Source: JACOMS01 sp964352785 (GTDB lineage: Bacteria; Pseudomonadota; Alphaproteobacteria; Caulobacterales; Maricaulaceae). From it: a stretch of DNA of 64,000 nucleotides. The stretch lies in NCBI GenBank assembly GCA_964352785.1, contig CAYGTI010000009.1:46802-110801 (forward strand), given 5' to 3'. Within the stretch, counting starts at the first letter, position 1; each line of letters opens with the position of its first letter. Below the pieces are notes generated by a model. It was not told the DNA's origin, did not search any database, and worked only from the letters and a program-made list of their open reading frames with translations. The translations under genes and the position numbers were made by a program. This document shows, piece by piece, positions 16,937 through 26,900 of this stretch.

Positions 16937-17949
16937 TCGTTCGCCCGATTCGAAATGGCGATCTGGACATGCTTATTGACCTTGCGCGAAAGGCCGGGCC
17001 AGGGTTCACTTCCCTTGCTGTGGGTGATGATATCCTTGAAAAGCGACTTGAAAAATCGGTAAAGAGTTTCTCAAACTTGGATAATATATCACCTGACCAT
17101 GCTTATTTTCTTGTACTCGAAGATACGGTCATGGACCGCATCGTTGGTATCAGTGCGGTAAAGGCGCAAATTGGTTTACGTGATCCGTTTTTTAATTTCC
17201 GGATTCTTAATGTCGCTCAAAAATCTGCTGTCACAGACCGCCGGTTTGATATGGAAGTTCTTGTTTTAGTGAACGAATATGGCGGCGCGACAGAGGTCGG
17301 AACACTCTTTATTCTACCGGAAATGCGGGGAACCGGGGCAGGGCGGCTGATTTCTCAGGCGCGGTACATGCTGATGGCCACAGCGCCGCAAAGGTTTTCA
17401 GATCAGGTTATATCTGAACTGCGCGGTCATGTGGATGATACAGGTTACTCACCGTTTTGGGAGGCGATCGGGCGTAAGTTTTTCGATATGGACTTTATCG
17501 AGGCCGATAATATAAGCGCTGAAAAAGACAATCAGTTTATTCTCGATTTGATGCCCAAATACCCCATCTATGCGGCGCTTCTGCCGCTTGATGCGCAGGC
17601 TGCGATGGGGCAAACTCATCCGTCGGGCGTCGGGGCGCGCAGGTTTCTCGAATCAGAGGGCTTCCGATATAATGGCGTTATCGATATTTTCGATGCGGGC
17701 CCGTCCATGAGTGTGCCCCGTAACGACATTCGTACCATTCGTGAATCCCGGATTATGACAGCGGTTAAAAATGACCCTTCAGGTGGCGGACAGCAGACGG
17801 CGTTGATCGGGAACGAAAAAATATCAGATTTCAGATGCGTTATGGATGCTCTTACACTGTCCGGCGATCAGGCGGTCATAAGCGAAGAAGCGTTTTCTGA
17901 ATTAAACTTGGAGCCGGGTGACCCGGTACGAATATGGATAAAATCATGA
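16930..17949 (+). CDS. astA: arginine N-succinyltransferase
   Basis: First step of the AST arginine-degradation pathway: succinyl-CoA plus arginine to N2-succinylarginine. The 339-residue length is normal. The GNAT-like core includes FFNFRILNVAQ-type text, VGTLFILPEMRGTGAGRLISQARYM (acyl-CoA binding) and FWEAIGRKFFDMDF, all characteristic of AstA/AstAG. It overlaps the M20 gene upstream and its stop overlaps the astD start (ATGA at 17946). Confidence 0.95.
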   Translation: MLIVRPIRNGDLDMLIDLARKAGPGFTSLAVGDDILEKRLEKSVKSFSNLDNISPDHAYFLVLEDTVMDRIVGISAVKAQIGLRDPFFNFRILNVAQKSAVTDRRFDMEVLVLVNEYGGATEVGTLFILPEMRGTGAGRLISQARYMLMATAPQRFSDQVISELRGHVDDTGYSPFWEAIGRKFFDMDFIEADNISAEKDNQFILDLMPKYPIYAALLPLDAQAAMGQTHPSGVGARRFLESEGFRYNGVIDIFDAGPSMSVPRNDIRTIRESRIMTAVKNDPSGGGQQTALIGNEKISDFRCVMDALTLSGDQAVISEEAFSELNLEPGDPVRIWIKS

Positions 17950-19403
17950 CGGGAACAGCATTTATCGGTGGCGTTTGGATGTCTGCAAATGGCGAGATTT
18001 TCGAAAGCTATGATCCTTCAAATGGTAAAAAAGTTTGGACGGGCACGGCAGCGTCCGCTCAGGACGTCGATGCAGCCTTTACGGCGGCGCGGGCGGCGTT
18101 TGAGGGCTGGTCACGCACATCGCTGTCTGCGCGTATGGATATTGTTGAGCGCTACAAAGCTCTGGCGTTAGCGGCAAAACCAGCCATGGCTGAACTCATC
18201 GCACGCGAAACAGGCAAGGTGCTCTGGGATGCTACGGGCGAGGGCGGCGCTCTCTCGGCCAAGGCGGATATATCGCTCACGGCCTATGCGGACAGAACGG
18301 GTACGCTGGAGCGGGACACGGCCTTTGGCCGCGCGTCCTTGCAGCACCGCGCCCACGGCGTGCTGGCGGTTTTAGGGCCGTATAATTTCCCGGCGCATTT
18401 GCCCAACGGCCAAATTCTACCCGCTTTGATCGCGGGAAATACGGTCGTGTTTAAGCCCAGCGAGCAATGCCCCGCCGTTGGTGAAGCTTTGACCAAGCTT
18501 TATGCCGAGGCCGGGTTCCCGGCGGGCGTCATTAACATGGTGCAAGGCGCGAGAGACACTGGCGCAGCCGTTTTGGGACACACAGAACTGGACGGTGTTT
18601 TATTTACGGGGTCTGCTAAAACGGGTGCGTTTATTCACAAAATGTTTGGTGGACGTCCCGAGATTATTTTGGCCCTTGAAATGGGCGGTAATAACCCTCT
18701 GATTGTCTGGGACGCCCAAGACGCAGAAGCAGCGGCGAGCCTAATTGTACAGTCTGCGTTCGTCACATCCGGACAGAGATGCACGTGCGCGCGGCGTTTG
18801 ATTGTTCCGGCTGGGGCCAAAGGCGATGCGATTATTGACGCTGTTTTAGCTTTGACGGACCGTCTCACATTGGGTGCTTGGGATGATGAAAAGCCGGCCT
18901 CTATCGGTCCTGTCATTAGCGCGGATATAGCGGGTTTTGTTGTCAAAAGCGCACAGAGCCTGACTGATCTTGGCGGGAAAACTTTAAGGCCCGCTAAAAT
19001 ATCACCGCGCGGCGGCGCGTTTGTGCAGCCCGGTATCTATGATGTGACGGGTTGTGATGTCCCCGATGAAGAAATTTTCGGCCCTGTACTTCAGGTTATG
19101 CGGGCACCGGATTGGGACAGCGCAATTACGGCAGCGAACGCTACAAAATTTGGCCTAGCAGCGGGGCTGGTTTCTGACGATGCGGCGTTATGGGATGATT
19201 TTAAATCGCGCATCCGCGCGGGCGTCGTTAACTTTAACCGCCCAACAACAGGAGCCGCAAGCTTCCTGCCCTTTGGCGGGCCGGGCGCATCGGGTAATCA
19301 TAATCCGGGAGCTTATTACGCCGCTGATTTTTGCGCGTGGCCGATGGCCAGTCAAGTCGCAGATATGCCCGAATTTATGCCAATGCAGGGTATGAAAGCA
19401 TGA
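17946..19403 (+). CDS. astD: N-succinylglutamate 5-semialdehyde dehydrogenase
   Basis: Oxidises succinylglutamate semialdehyde with NAD+ to succinylglutamate, step four of AST. I use the ATG at 17946, in an ATGA overlap with astA; an in-frame ATG at 17934 is an alternative. About 485 residues. Aldehyde dehydrogenase motifs: GPYNFPAHLPNG, FTGSAKTGAFIH, LEMGGNNPLIV (general-base Glu) and the nucleophile Cys in GQRCTCARRL, which is the AstD version. Its stop overlaps astB (ATGA). Confidence 0.95.
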   Translation: MTGTAFIGGVWMSANGEIFESYDPSNGKKVWTGTAASAQDVDAAFTAARAAFEGWSRTSLSARMDIVERYKALALAAKPAMAELIARETGKVLWDATGEGGALSAKADISLTAYADRTGTLERDTAFGRASLQHRAHGVLAVLGPYNFPAHLPNGQILPALIAGNTVVFKPSEQCPAVGEALTKLYAEAGFPAGVINMVQGARDTGAAVLGHTELDGVLFTGSAKTGAFIHKMFGGRPEIILALEMGGNNPLIVWDAQDAEAAASLIVQSAFVTSGQRCTCARRLIVPAGAKGDAIIDAVLALTDRLTLGAWDDEKPASIGPVISADIAGFVVKSAQSLTDLGGKTLRPAKISPRGGAFVQPGIYDVTGCDVPDEEIFGPVLQVMRAPDWDSAITAANATKFGLAAGLVSDDAALWDDFKSRIRAGVVNFNRPTTGAASFLPFGGPGASGNHNPGAYYAADFCAWPMASQVADMPEFMPMQGMKA

Positions 19404-20761
19404 GTAAAAACAACGTATTAGCCATGGAAGCTAATTTTGATGGTCTTATCGGTCCGACCCATAATTATGGTGGTTTGTCCGACGGTAATTTGGCATCCGC
19501 AAAAAATGCGGGGCTGGTGGCAAGTCCGCGCGATGCAGCGCTGCAGGGCCTTGAGAAAATGCGCGCCATGTCTGATGCCGGGCTCTGGCAAGGAGTTTTG
19601 CCGCCCCATCAACGCCCGCATCTACCTACGTTGCGCCAAGCGGGTTTTACGGGTACTGACGCGCAGGTTTACGCGGCGGCATGGCGTGACGCCCCGGCGC
19701 TGGCTAAGAATACACTCTCGGCCTCCAGCATGTGGTCGGCTAACGCGGCCACGGTTAGCCCGTCGCCTGATTGCGCTGACGGGAGGCTGCATTTAACGCC
19801 TGCGAACTTGTCTACCATGTTGCACCGCTCGCTTGAGCACGAACAAACAGGCCGAGGACTTAGCTGTGCTTTTCCGTTCGCAGCGGTGCATCCGGCTTTG
19901 CCGGGGCAAAGCGTGTTTGCGGATGAAGGCGCGGCCAACCATGTGCGGCTTTGCGCGAACCGTGCGGGCCAAGGCGTTGAACTGTTCGTTTATGGCCGCG
20001 ACGGCTACGCGCCCCAGCGCGCAGGGTTCCCTGCGCGGCAAACCCTGCAATCGGTACAGGCGATCGCGCGCTCGCACGGCCTTGACCCGGCCCGCACGGT
20101 TTTGGCTCTGCAATCTCACGCCGCGATTGAGGCGGGCGCGTTTCATAATGATGTTGTGTGCGTCGGCGCGCTCGAAACACTTTTCTATCACGAGCTGGCC
20201 TTCGCGGATACACAGGCCCTGCAAGAGGCCATATTAAGCGCTGCGAGAGGTCTGTTCACGCCAAAGTTTGTGGAGGTTACACAAGCCGATGTCCCAATTG
20301 AAGATGCGATCAAAGCCTATTTGTTTAATTCCATGCTGGTCAAATTCCCACAAGATGACAGGTTGACTTTGGTGGCACCTCTCGAGACGCAGGAAACGCC
20401 CTCGACCCGCGATTTTTGCGAAAAACTCACGCAGGGCAATGGCCCTATCGGCGCGGTCAAATATGTCGATGTACGCCAGTCCATGCGCAATGGCGGCGGG
20501 CCGGCCTGTTTGCGCCTACGCGTCACCCTAACAGAGCAGGAATGGTCGCAGGTCAATCCCGGTATGCGTTTTGATGCAAACTTGCACGAAAAACTAGCCG
20601 CTTGGGTGACCCGCCATTACCGCGAAAGCCTTGCGCCGGCTGATCTTCCTGATCCCTCCCTCATGCAGGAAAGCTTCACCGCACTTGACGAACTGACAGC
20701 CATTATGAACTTGGGATCTGATTTTTACCCGTTTCAACGGGCATCAGCTATGCAGAAGTAA
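19400..20761 (+). CDS. astB: N-succinylarginine dihydrolase
   Basis: Hydrolyses succinylarginine to succinylornithine, CO2 and two ammonia. I start at the ATG at 19400, overlapping the astD stop. The product is 453 residues, the family length. The fold is the amidinotransferase beta/alpha propeller: ANFDGLIGPTHNYGGLSDGN at the N-terminus, active-site His in GAFHNDVVCVG and nucleophile Cys in NGGGPACLRLRV. It is the last gene of the operon. The aminotransferase astC is absent here; a distant ArgD/AstC may serve. Confidence 0.96.
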   Translation: MSKNNVLAMEANFDGLIGPTHNYGGLSDGNLASAKNAGLVASPRDAALQGLEKMRAMSDAGLWQGVLPPHQRPHLPTLRQAGFTGTDAQVYAAAWRDAPALAKNTLSASSMWSANAATVSPSPDCADGRLHLTPANLSTMLHRSLEHEQTGRGLSCAFPFAAVHPALPGQSVFADEGAANHVRLCANRAGQGVELFVYGRDGYAPQRAGFPARQTLQSVQAIARSHGLDPARTVLALQSHAAIEAGAFHNDVVCVGALETLFYHELAFADTQALQEAILSAARGLFTPKFVEVTQADVPIEDAIKAYLFNSMLVKFPQDDRLTLVAPLETQETPSTRDFCEKLTQGNGPIGAVKYVDVRQSMRNGGGPACLRLRVTLTEQEWSQVNPGMRFDANLHEKLAAWVTRHYRESLAPADLPDPSLMQESFTALDELTAIMNLGSDFYPFQRASAMQK

Positions 20762-20797
20762 GGTTCCAAAGTGAATTTTGCTATATAATGTACTGAA

Positions 20798-21187
20798 ATG
20801 GGAAAGAACAATGTAGTCGAGACGTTTACTTTAAAGTCGGGCGCACAATGCCAGCTTCTAAATATCAAAAATGATCTCATTCCAAACTACTATTTGCTAT
20901 GTTTTCCTCGGCAATTAGGAGAACCGTCCAGTGTTGATGTAACTGAAATGCTCACACTAGGTGTGACATTTGCCCAAAATATCTCTTTTGATAAACTCGG
21001 TGATAAAGAAGCATTCTCTGTTCTTTACAGTGGCTATAGCGCCCGCCGGGAAAAGGGCTGGCATGTACATATTGTTTTGCTCGGTAATCGGTGGGGTAAG
21101 GCATGGCTTTATGGTGTTCTGGCTCTTAAAAATTTATTACAAGCCGTAGGAATTAGGAAAGATGATGCTCCAAAACTCAAGAATTGA
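20798..21187 (+). CDS. hypothetical protein
   Basis: A 129-residue protein I cannot assign with confidence. It contains GWHVHIVLLGNRWGKAWLYG near residues 88-108; the HVHIVLLG core faintly recalls the HxHxH region of HIT-type or ligase/phosphodiesterase folds, but only two histidines are present. No signal peptide or membrane helix is evident. It lies 36 nt after astB and overlaps the next gene by 26 nt, so it is probably coupled to the HD-domain protein rather than to arginine catabolism. Sequence is more AT-rich than the AST genes. Confidence 0.6.
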   Translation: MGKNNVVETFTLKSGAQCQLLNIKNDLIPNYYLLCFPRQLGEPSSVDVTEMLTLGVTFAQNISFDKLGDKEAFSVLYSGYSARREKGWHVHIVLLGNRWGKAWLYGVLALKNLLQAVGIRKDDAPKLKN

Positions 21188-21791
21188 AAGAGAGGGGTGG
21201 CATCAACTTATGAAAGCTTTTGGCTTCGCGTTGAATGCTGAAACCTATGATGCACTTATTCATGCTTATTCGGAGAAGCATCGTTTCTATCATACGCTCG
21301 ATCATATAGCGGCGTGTTTTTATCATTTGGAGGTTGTTGCTCAACAGGCGATTTATCCACATGAAATTGAATTGGCATTATGGTTTCACGATGCCGTATA
21401 TAAACTTTTTTCAAGCTCTAATGAAGAAGATAGTGCAGAGTTAGCCAAGCAGTTTTTATTGCAAAATGACGCGGAACCAGAGGTAACTGACCGCATTTAT
21501 GATCTAATAATCTTAACAAAGGATCATATCGCGCCAACGTCAACAGACGCCAAAATAATGCTAGACATAGACTTAAGTATCTTGGGGACAGAAAAACACA
21601 TTTATGCTCAATTCGAGAAAGACGTGCGTAAAGAGTATAAATATTTACCGTCTTTTATATTTAAGAAAAAACGTAAAAATATTTTACAGAGCTTTATCGG
21701 GCGCCCGCGTATTTATCATACATCATATTTTACTGAAAATTTTGAGCATCAAGCCCAAAAAAACTTAGCTTGGGCTATTCTCCAGCTTTAA
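21162..21791 (+). CDS. HD-domain metal-dependent phosphohydrolase
   Basis: A 209-residue protein of the COG4339-like predicted HD hydrolase group. Metal ligands are visible: His in RFYHTLDHI (about residues 43-51), the His-Asp pair in LALWFHDAVY, His in TKDHIAPT and Asp in MLDIDLSILG. Such enzymes remove phosphate from nucleotides or similar substrates; the substrate is unknown. AGGAAAG lies just before the start, where two ATGs (21162, 21165) are possible. It overlaps the hypothetical gene upstream. Confidence 0.82.
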   Translation: MMLQNSRIEREGWHQLMKAFGFALNAETYDALIHAYSEKHRFYHTLDHIAACFYHLEVVAQQAIYPHEIELALWFHDAVYKLFSSSNEEDSAELAKQFLLQNDAEPEVTDRIYDLIILTKDHIAPTSTDAKIMLDIDLSILGTEKHIYAQFEKDVRKEYKYLPSFIFKKKRKNILQSFIGRPRIYHTSYFTENFEHQAQKNLAWAILQL

Positions 21792-21802
21792 AGCTTACAT
21801 GC

Positions 21803-22675
21803 TCAGGCAACCATACGTCCGCCGCTTTTGGCGTAGGCTTGGGTTCCGCGTGTATAGACTGTATCGGTGTCTAAGATTTCGGTGAGGCCGTAGATTTTGT
21901 CGGATTTTGTCATGTGCGCATAAATTGGGGCGAAGTCCTGCTGCGTAGCCTCGAAGAGCTCTTCAAACGAGTCTATGGCAAAATAGACCTGCTGAAAATC
22001 ATCAATGCGGTAATCCGTGTGCATAATCCGCTCAAGATCGAAATGAAGGCGGTTGGGAGAGGGGTCTTTGAGGCTAAAAACGCTTTCTGTTCGCGAGGAC
22101 GCAATGCCCGCCCCGTAAATTTTCAGGCCATCATCCGTCTTCATCAGGCCAAACTCAACCGTGTACCAGTAAAGCCGCGCGAGATTTGTCAGGCAGTCAT
22201 ATTTAAGCGCGCGTAGCCCCCCCTTGCCATAAGCCTCCATATAGTCGGCAAAAACAGGCTGAGCGAGTAGCGGTACGTGCCCAAATACGTCGTGGAAGAC
22301 ATCTGGTTCTTGAATATAATCCATTTGCTCTGGCGCGCGCATAAATCGACCGGCCGGAAAACGGCGACTGGCAAGATGTTCAAAAAAGATGTCGTCAGGC
22401 ACGAGGTGCGGCACAGCAACAACTTGCCATCCTGTCAATTTATAGAGCTTATCATTGATCTTATCGAAATTGGGAATGCCGCCCTCATTAAGATTAAGTG
22501 TTTCAAGTCCTTTGTAAAATGAGGCGACGGCGCGGCTCGAGAGCACTTTAATTTGGCGGCGATAGAGCTTTTGCCACGTTGCATGCTCTTGCGGTGTGTA
22601 TGCGTCCCAACGTTGCTGGATTGTAAAATCTGCCGCTGGCGTTTGCGCGGCTGTGATGGGGTCATTAATTGCCAT
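21803..22675 (-). CDS. phhA: phenylalanine-4-hydroxylase
   Basis: Iron- and tetrahydropterin-dependent enzyme that makes tyrosine from phenylalanine. The 290-residue bacterial monodomain form has no regulatory ACT domain. Iron ligands are the two His of FHDVFGHVPLL and the Glu in YWYTVEFGLM; pterin-site residues sit in FEHLASRRFPAGRFMR. It stands alone. Two identical 12-nt direct repeats lie upstream (22755-22766, 22796-22807) and may be regulator sites. No pterin carbinolamine dehydratase gene is adjacent. Confidence 0.96.
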   Translation of the reverse strand: MAINDPITAAQTPAADFTIQQRWDAYTPQEHATWQKLYRRQIKVLSSRAVASFYKGLETLNLNEGGIPNFDKINDKLYKLTGWQVVAVPHLVPDDIFFEHLASRRFPAGRFMRAPEQMDYIQEPDVFHDVFGHVPLLAQPVFADYMEAYGKGGLRALKYDCLTNLARLYWYTVEFGLMKTDDGLKIYGAGIASSRTESVFSLKDPSPNRLHFDLERIMHTDYRIDDFQQVYFAIDSFEELFEATQQDFAPIYAHMTKSDKIYGLTEILDTDTVYTRGTQAYAKSGGRMVA

Positions 22676-22754
22676 GGTAAGAGCTCTTTTGATATTCGCT
22701 ACTCACATAGGTTTAAATCATGAAGATAACAGGTCGTAAATCAGCTAATTTAGT

Positions 22755-22807
22755 GAAAAACATGCCTTTGAGAGAGTTTGCAAGGTGCAGCGATAGAAAA
22801 ACATGCC
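22755..22807. repeat. 12-nt direct repeat upstream of phhA
   Basis: GAAAAACATGCC occurs exactly at 22755-22766 and again at 22796-22807, 41 nt apart start to start, close to four helical turns. Position and phase suit a dimeric regulator upstream of phhA, but no regulator is known from the sequence. Confidence 0.4.
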
Positions 22808-22825
22808 CCGGAGCGCCCTAAGCCA

Positions 22826-23377
22826 TTAAGTAAGAGCAAAAATGACCTCTGTCATGGCGCGTTGAGATGTTTCATCGGATACGCCAATTGATAAAATGCC
22901 GAACCCATCAATGATGGCAAGTATCATTGCGGACTGTGCCTGTCTTTTTTCGTCATCAGCGGTATCAAGCCTCTGGCTTATCCAATTCAGAAAGCCTTCG
23001 ATAATTGCTTTGGCAGCACTCGCGTAGGGTTCTTTGCCGCGCCCCGCATAGGCGGCTATTTCTACGCTGAGCCGCATGTAGGGCTGCATTTTTTCTTCAT
23101 TTACTAGTCCTGCGCCAATTTCGAGAAGAGCCGCCGGGGCCATGCGCTGGCCCAGCGGAAGGGCTTCATTGAGCTCATTCGTCATGTCACTTGCGGCGCG
23201 CAAAAGAACTTCGCTCATGATCTCGGATTTATTTTTGAAGTAATAAAGAAGCATACGGTCGCTGACATCTGCAGCGGAGGCGAGTTGCCGCAGACTCGTG
23301 GCTTCAAGCCCGGTGTCCAAAACATAGGCTGATAACTTTTGTATGCAGTCTTCGCGCTGTGAAACTCGTCGTGTCAT
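22826..23377 (-). CDS. TetR-family transcriptional regulator
   Basis: The real start is the ATG at 23377 (MTRRVSQREDC), giving 183 residues. The N-terminal TetR DNA-binding domain has the helix-turn-helix SLRQLASAADVSDRMLLYYFKNKSEI (quoted in part: LASAADVSDRMLLYYF). The C-terminal half is a helical ligand/dimer domain. It is divergent from a four-helix membrane protein gene, and a 16-bp near-palindrome in the shared intergenic region is the obvious operator, so it probably represses both genes. Ligand unknown. Confidence 0.88.
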   Translation of the reverse strand: MTRRVSQREDCIQKLSAYVLDTGLEATSLRQLASAADVSDRMLLYYFKNKSEIMSEVLLRAASDMTNELNEALPLGQRMAPAALLEIGAGLVNEEKMQPYMRLSVEIAAYAGRGKEPYASAAKAIIEGFLNWISQRLDTADDEKRQAQSAMILAIIDGFGILSIGVSDETSQRAMTEVIFALT

Positions 23378-23412
23378 TTTTGCCTTGTAGTCAACACGAC
23401 AATTTATTACAA

Positions 23413-23428
23413 TGTAGCATACGCTACA
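23413..23428. promoter_or_regulatory. TetR operator between the divergent genes
   Basis: TGTAGC-ATAC-GCTACA: two 6-bp arms with a 4-nt spacer, 36 nt from the regulator start and 30 nt from the membrane-protein start. Size and position are typical for TetR-family operators. Confidence 0.7.
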
Positions 23429-23457
23429 AAATATTATTAGCTTTGAGAGGGAAAAAC

Positions 23458-23883
23458 ATGAAACTTTCGACACGCATCATATGGCTTAAAGCTGCCGCGG
23501 CGGCGCTCTTAATCGGCCCGGGATTGATTATGGTTACGGGGCCCATAAGCCCCTTAATGTCTGGGGTGAACGTGTTCCTTGATTTTGCATATCAGCCATT
23601 TGACGGCATGCAGCAGGTCACCGAAGGTGCCGCATGGTTGCTAAATGCTATCCTTGGCGGCATTCTGGTCGGATTTGGCGTCATGATCTGGATGATCGCC
23701 GAACGGGTGTACCGTCATGATATGCCCCTAGGGCGAAGTCTCATTCTTGTACCGCTTGTGTGCTGGTTCATCTGTGATAGCGCGGGCTCAATCCTTGCAG
23801 GCGCATGGTTTAACGCCGTGATTAATGTCGCAATCATTGTTCTGTTTTTAGTGCCGCTATTGCTAAAAACATCGCGTCCTTAA
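23458..23883 (+). CDS. four-helix inner-membrane protein, TetR-controlled
   Basis: A 141-residue protein starting at the ATG at 23458 behind GAGAGGG. Four hydrophobic segments are visible: about residues 10-32, 60-82, 93-113 and 115-136, with short loops and no catalytic motif. I do not recognise it beyond a generic small membrane protein. Its regulator is divergent and an operator-like palindrome lies in between, so it is likely induced by whatever releases the TetR protein. It could be an efflux accessory or a stress membrane protein. Confidence 0.65.
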   Translation: MKLSTRIIWLKAAAAALLIGPGLIMVTGPISPLMSGVNVFLDFAYQPFDGMQQVTEGAAWLLNAILGGILVGFGVMIWMIAERVYRHDMPLGRSLILVPLVCWFICDSAGSILAGAWFNAVINVAIIVLFLVPLLLKTSRP

Positions 23884-23932
23884 AACGCTTTTTGCCGTCC
23901 ACATTGGGAAAATATTGAAAAGGGATAGGGGT

Positions 23933-26900
23933 TTAATCCTTATCCCTCTGACCCAATATGCCGAATAGGGTATCTTCGATAGACGGTTCTTTTTTCTTTG
24001 CCGCCTCTTCGTCCTTCTTTTTCTGCTCCTCGGTATCCTGAGGGTTAGTGTTTTGAGCATTCGGATCGGTCTCTTGTTTTTTTTGCGTACCAAGTAGGCC
24101 GCCGAGTAAATTATTTACGGCGTCCTCTTGTGTGGTCTTAGGCGGGGTCGGCGTAGCCCCTGGCGTTGTGGTGCCCTGTGACTGAGTTGATGTTTGGCCG
24201 CCTAAAATGCCGCCCAAAAGAGAGCCCGCCGAGCCGCCAATTCTCTCCGTCAATTCTTTTTGCACACGGGCTTTAGCTTGAGACGCCGCAATTTGACCCA
24301 GCATATCTGTATCCAGTCCGGCGGAGACGCTGCCAAAGCCGCCCTTCAGGCGTATCGGTATACCAAAGCTGGCAAGATCGTTGGCATTTTTATCTGTCAG
24401 GCGCGGCTGCAAACCAAAGTCGATATTCTGGCCGCCCAAATCAATCTGTCCGCCGCCTTTGGCCGCGACGCCAAAGCCGTTAAGGTCGAAATCTCCAATA
24501 TTAACAATACCGTTCTCAATCGTAAATAATCCCGCAATATTGTTGAACTTGGTCGCGTAATCAGCTCCAATGCCGGAGGGGAGGCTGCGTGATGTGATCG
24601 CCGTGTCCAGTCCGGATAAGAGTTGTTGCAGATCAACACCTGAGAGCTGGCCGTTCTCGACTTTGAACGTGCCTTGGCCAGCTAAAGATTTCATAATGTC
24701 GGCCTGTGATAAGCCGCTACCTTTGATGGAAAACCCGGTATTCGTCTCGCCTGTGGCATTCGTGAACCCGGCCACAGCGGAAAGAAATGCATTTGTTTTC
24801 AGGTCATCCATCGCCACATTGAGTGTGACTTCCGGCTTGCTCGCAGCCGCGTCGAGTGTGGCCGTCAGCTTGCCAAGCCCGCCATACATGTTAAGTTTGG
24901 GAATGTTGGCGGTGAGTTTTCCGCTACGAAGCGCCGCGTCAATATTCGCCTCGCCCATTTTCAGGCGGTCGGTCACGATATTTTTGGTGTAGATTTTAAA
25001 GTTGCCATCTACCGTATTCATCATCGACACGTTTAATGGCTGCTCGCTCCAAGGCTGAATTTTCCCGGTGGGGTTTTGCGCCGCGTAACTGGCCATGTAG
25101 GGGCGAAGATCAAGACCACCCGGCAGATCAAGCGTGCCGGTTAACAGCGGTTTTGTACCCGACAAATCTATATCAAAGCGGCCGCCGCCGTTCAGGTGGT
25201 CAAGGGCAATATCCGCATTTTCAAACGCGATGTTACCGGGCGTCCCTTTGACAGCGCCAGAGACAGAAAAGGCCTCATAAATATCGCCTGTGGGGGTGCT
25301 GGGCGGGAGCTCGGTTCCGCCGGTCGCCGCGAGTTTGCGAAGAGACGGAATGGTTGCTGTCAGCATGCCATCAAGAGTGACGCCGTCCTTGAGACTGGCT
25401 GCGCCTTGATAACGGCCATTGATTTGTCCGTCCGTGAGCGCGGCGTCAAGATCAGTTAACCGGATGGCGTCGTTTTGGCCGGAGACAGTGCCGCTGGCTT
25501 TAATTTGGCCTATGGCACTTGCGTAAGGCACGTCTGTGCCTGTGAGGGCCGCAAATTCGGTTAGGGACGACAGCGCGCTCTCGAAAGTGCCGTTAAACGC
25601 CAGTGTTTTACCCAAGGTCACATCGCCGTAATATCGGCCCGTGGCGGTGCCGCCCTGTGTCACGGCGCTGACGCCCGACAATGTCATGACATCACCCTTC
25701 ATGTTAACCTTGCCTTTAACGCCCGCATTTCCGGCGGCTGCCGCCTGCGGGATATCCAGTTTTAAAGCTTTGACAAGCGCTGGAACAGAGGGGGTATTGG
25801 CGCTGAAATCGCCATTCGCTGTGACCGCGCCGTCAAATGCGGCAGTGCCTGTAAATGTGGCGTCCAGACCATCACCTGTCATGGCGGCTTTAACGTTTTT
25901 CGCGCTAAAGCCTTTGCCTTGGGCGCTCATGTCAGCGGAGAGAGTCAAAGTTTTGGCAAGATCAATCCCGGCCATGTCCTGTTGTAGCAATCCCGCAAGC
26001 AATGGCACGTCGCGCACATCCACGTTGACAGAGCCGTTTAACACGGGTGTGTCTGCGAGAACCGCGTCGCCTGTGTAAGCGGCATCAAGCGCCGGGCCTT
26101 TGGCGGATATGTTTGCGCCTTTGGCAGAAAATGTGACGCCGTCATAAATGTAATTGCCTTTCAGGCTTACCGTCTTGGCAATAGAGGCGAGGGGTATGCC
26201 GCTGGGGATATAGGCGGCAAGCGCCGCGACGTCTGAGATATCGCCCTCTATATTCAGATCAAAGGCGATCGCTTCACTGGCCAGAAATGTGCCTTTGGCT
26301 GCTATATCGGCAAACGCGGTTTTTATTGCGGCGGATACCGGCGCAGCGTCGCCGTTTAAAAACTTTCTCGGCGTATCCAGTGACACATTCAGCGTGAGCG
26401 GCTCTCCGCCAAAAATGACATCGCCTTTGACATTAACGGGTTTGGAAAGACTTGGGAGCTTTAACGAAAGATTGGCCTCCTTTAAGTCATAAGACGTATC
26501 AGTCGCTGCATCCCTGTAGGTGACAGTTCCGTTCTCTATGGCAAAGAGACCAATCGCAGGGTCGATAGTGGCGTAACGGCCATCGCGTTTAAACGGGCCA
26601 GTGTCCTCTGTGGGCGTCGGCTCGGGCGAGTCTGCCTTGCTGCCTATAATCCAGTTCGCCGTGCCGTCCGCTTTTTTCTGCAGATTTATCACGGGGTTTT
26701 TCAAAACAAAGGCTTTAATCTCAACGCGCTTGGAGAGCAGCGGGAGTAATTTAATTTTGGCGTTCAGGCCGTCCATCGCGGCAAAAACCTCGCCGTCAAA
26801 ACCCGCAGGGTTGCCAATGACAACCCGTTCTGTTTTTGCGCTGATCGATGGAAACACGGAGAGTTTTACATCGCCTTTAATAGACACATCGCGCGCAAGT

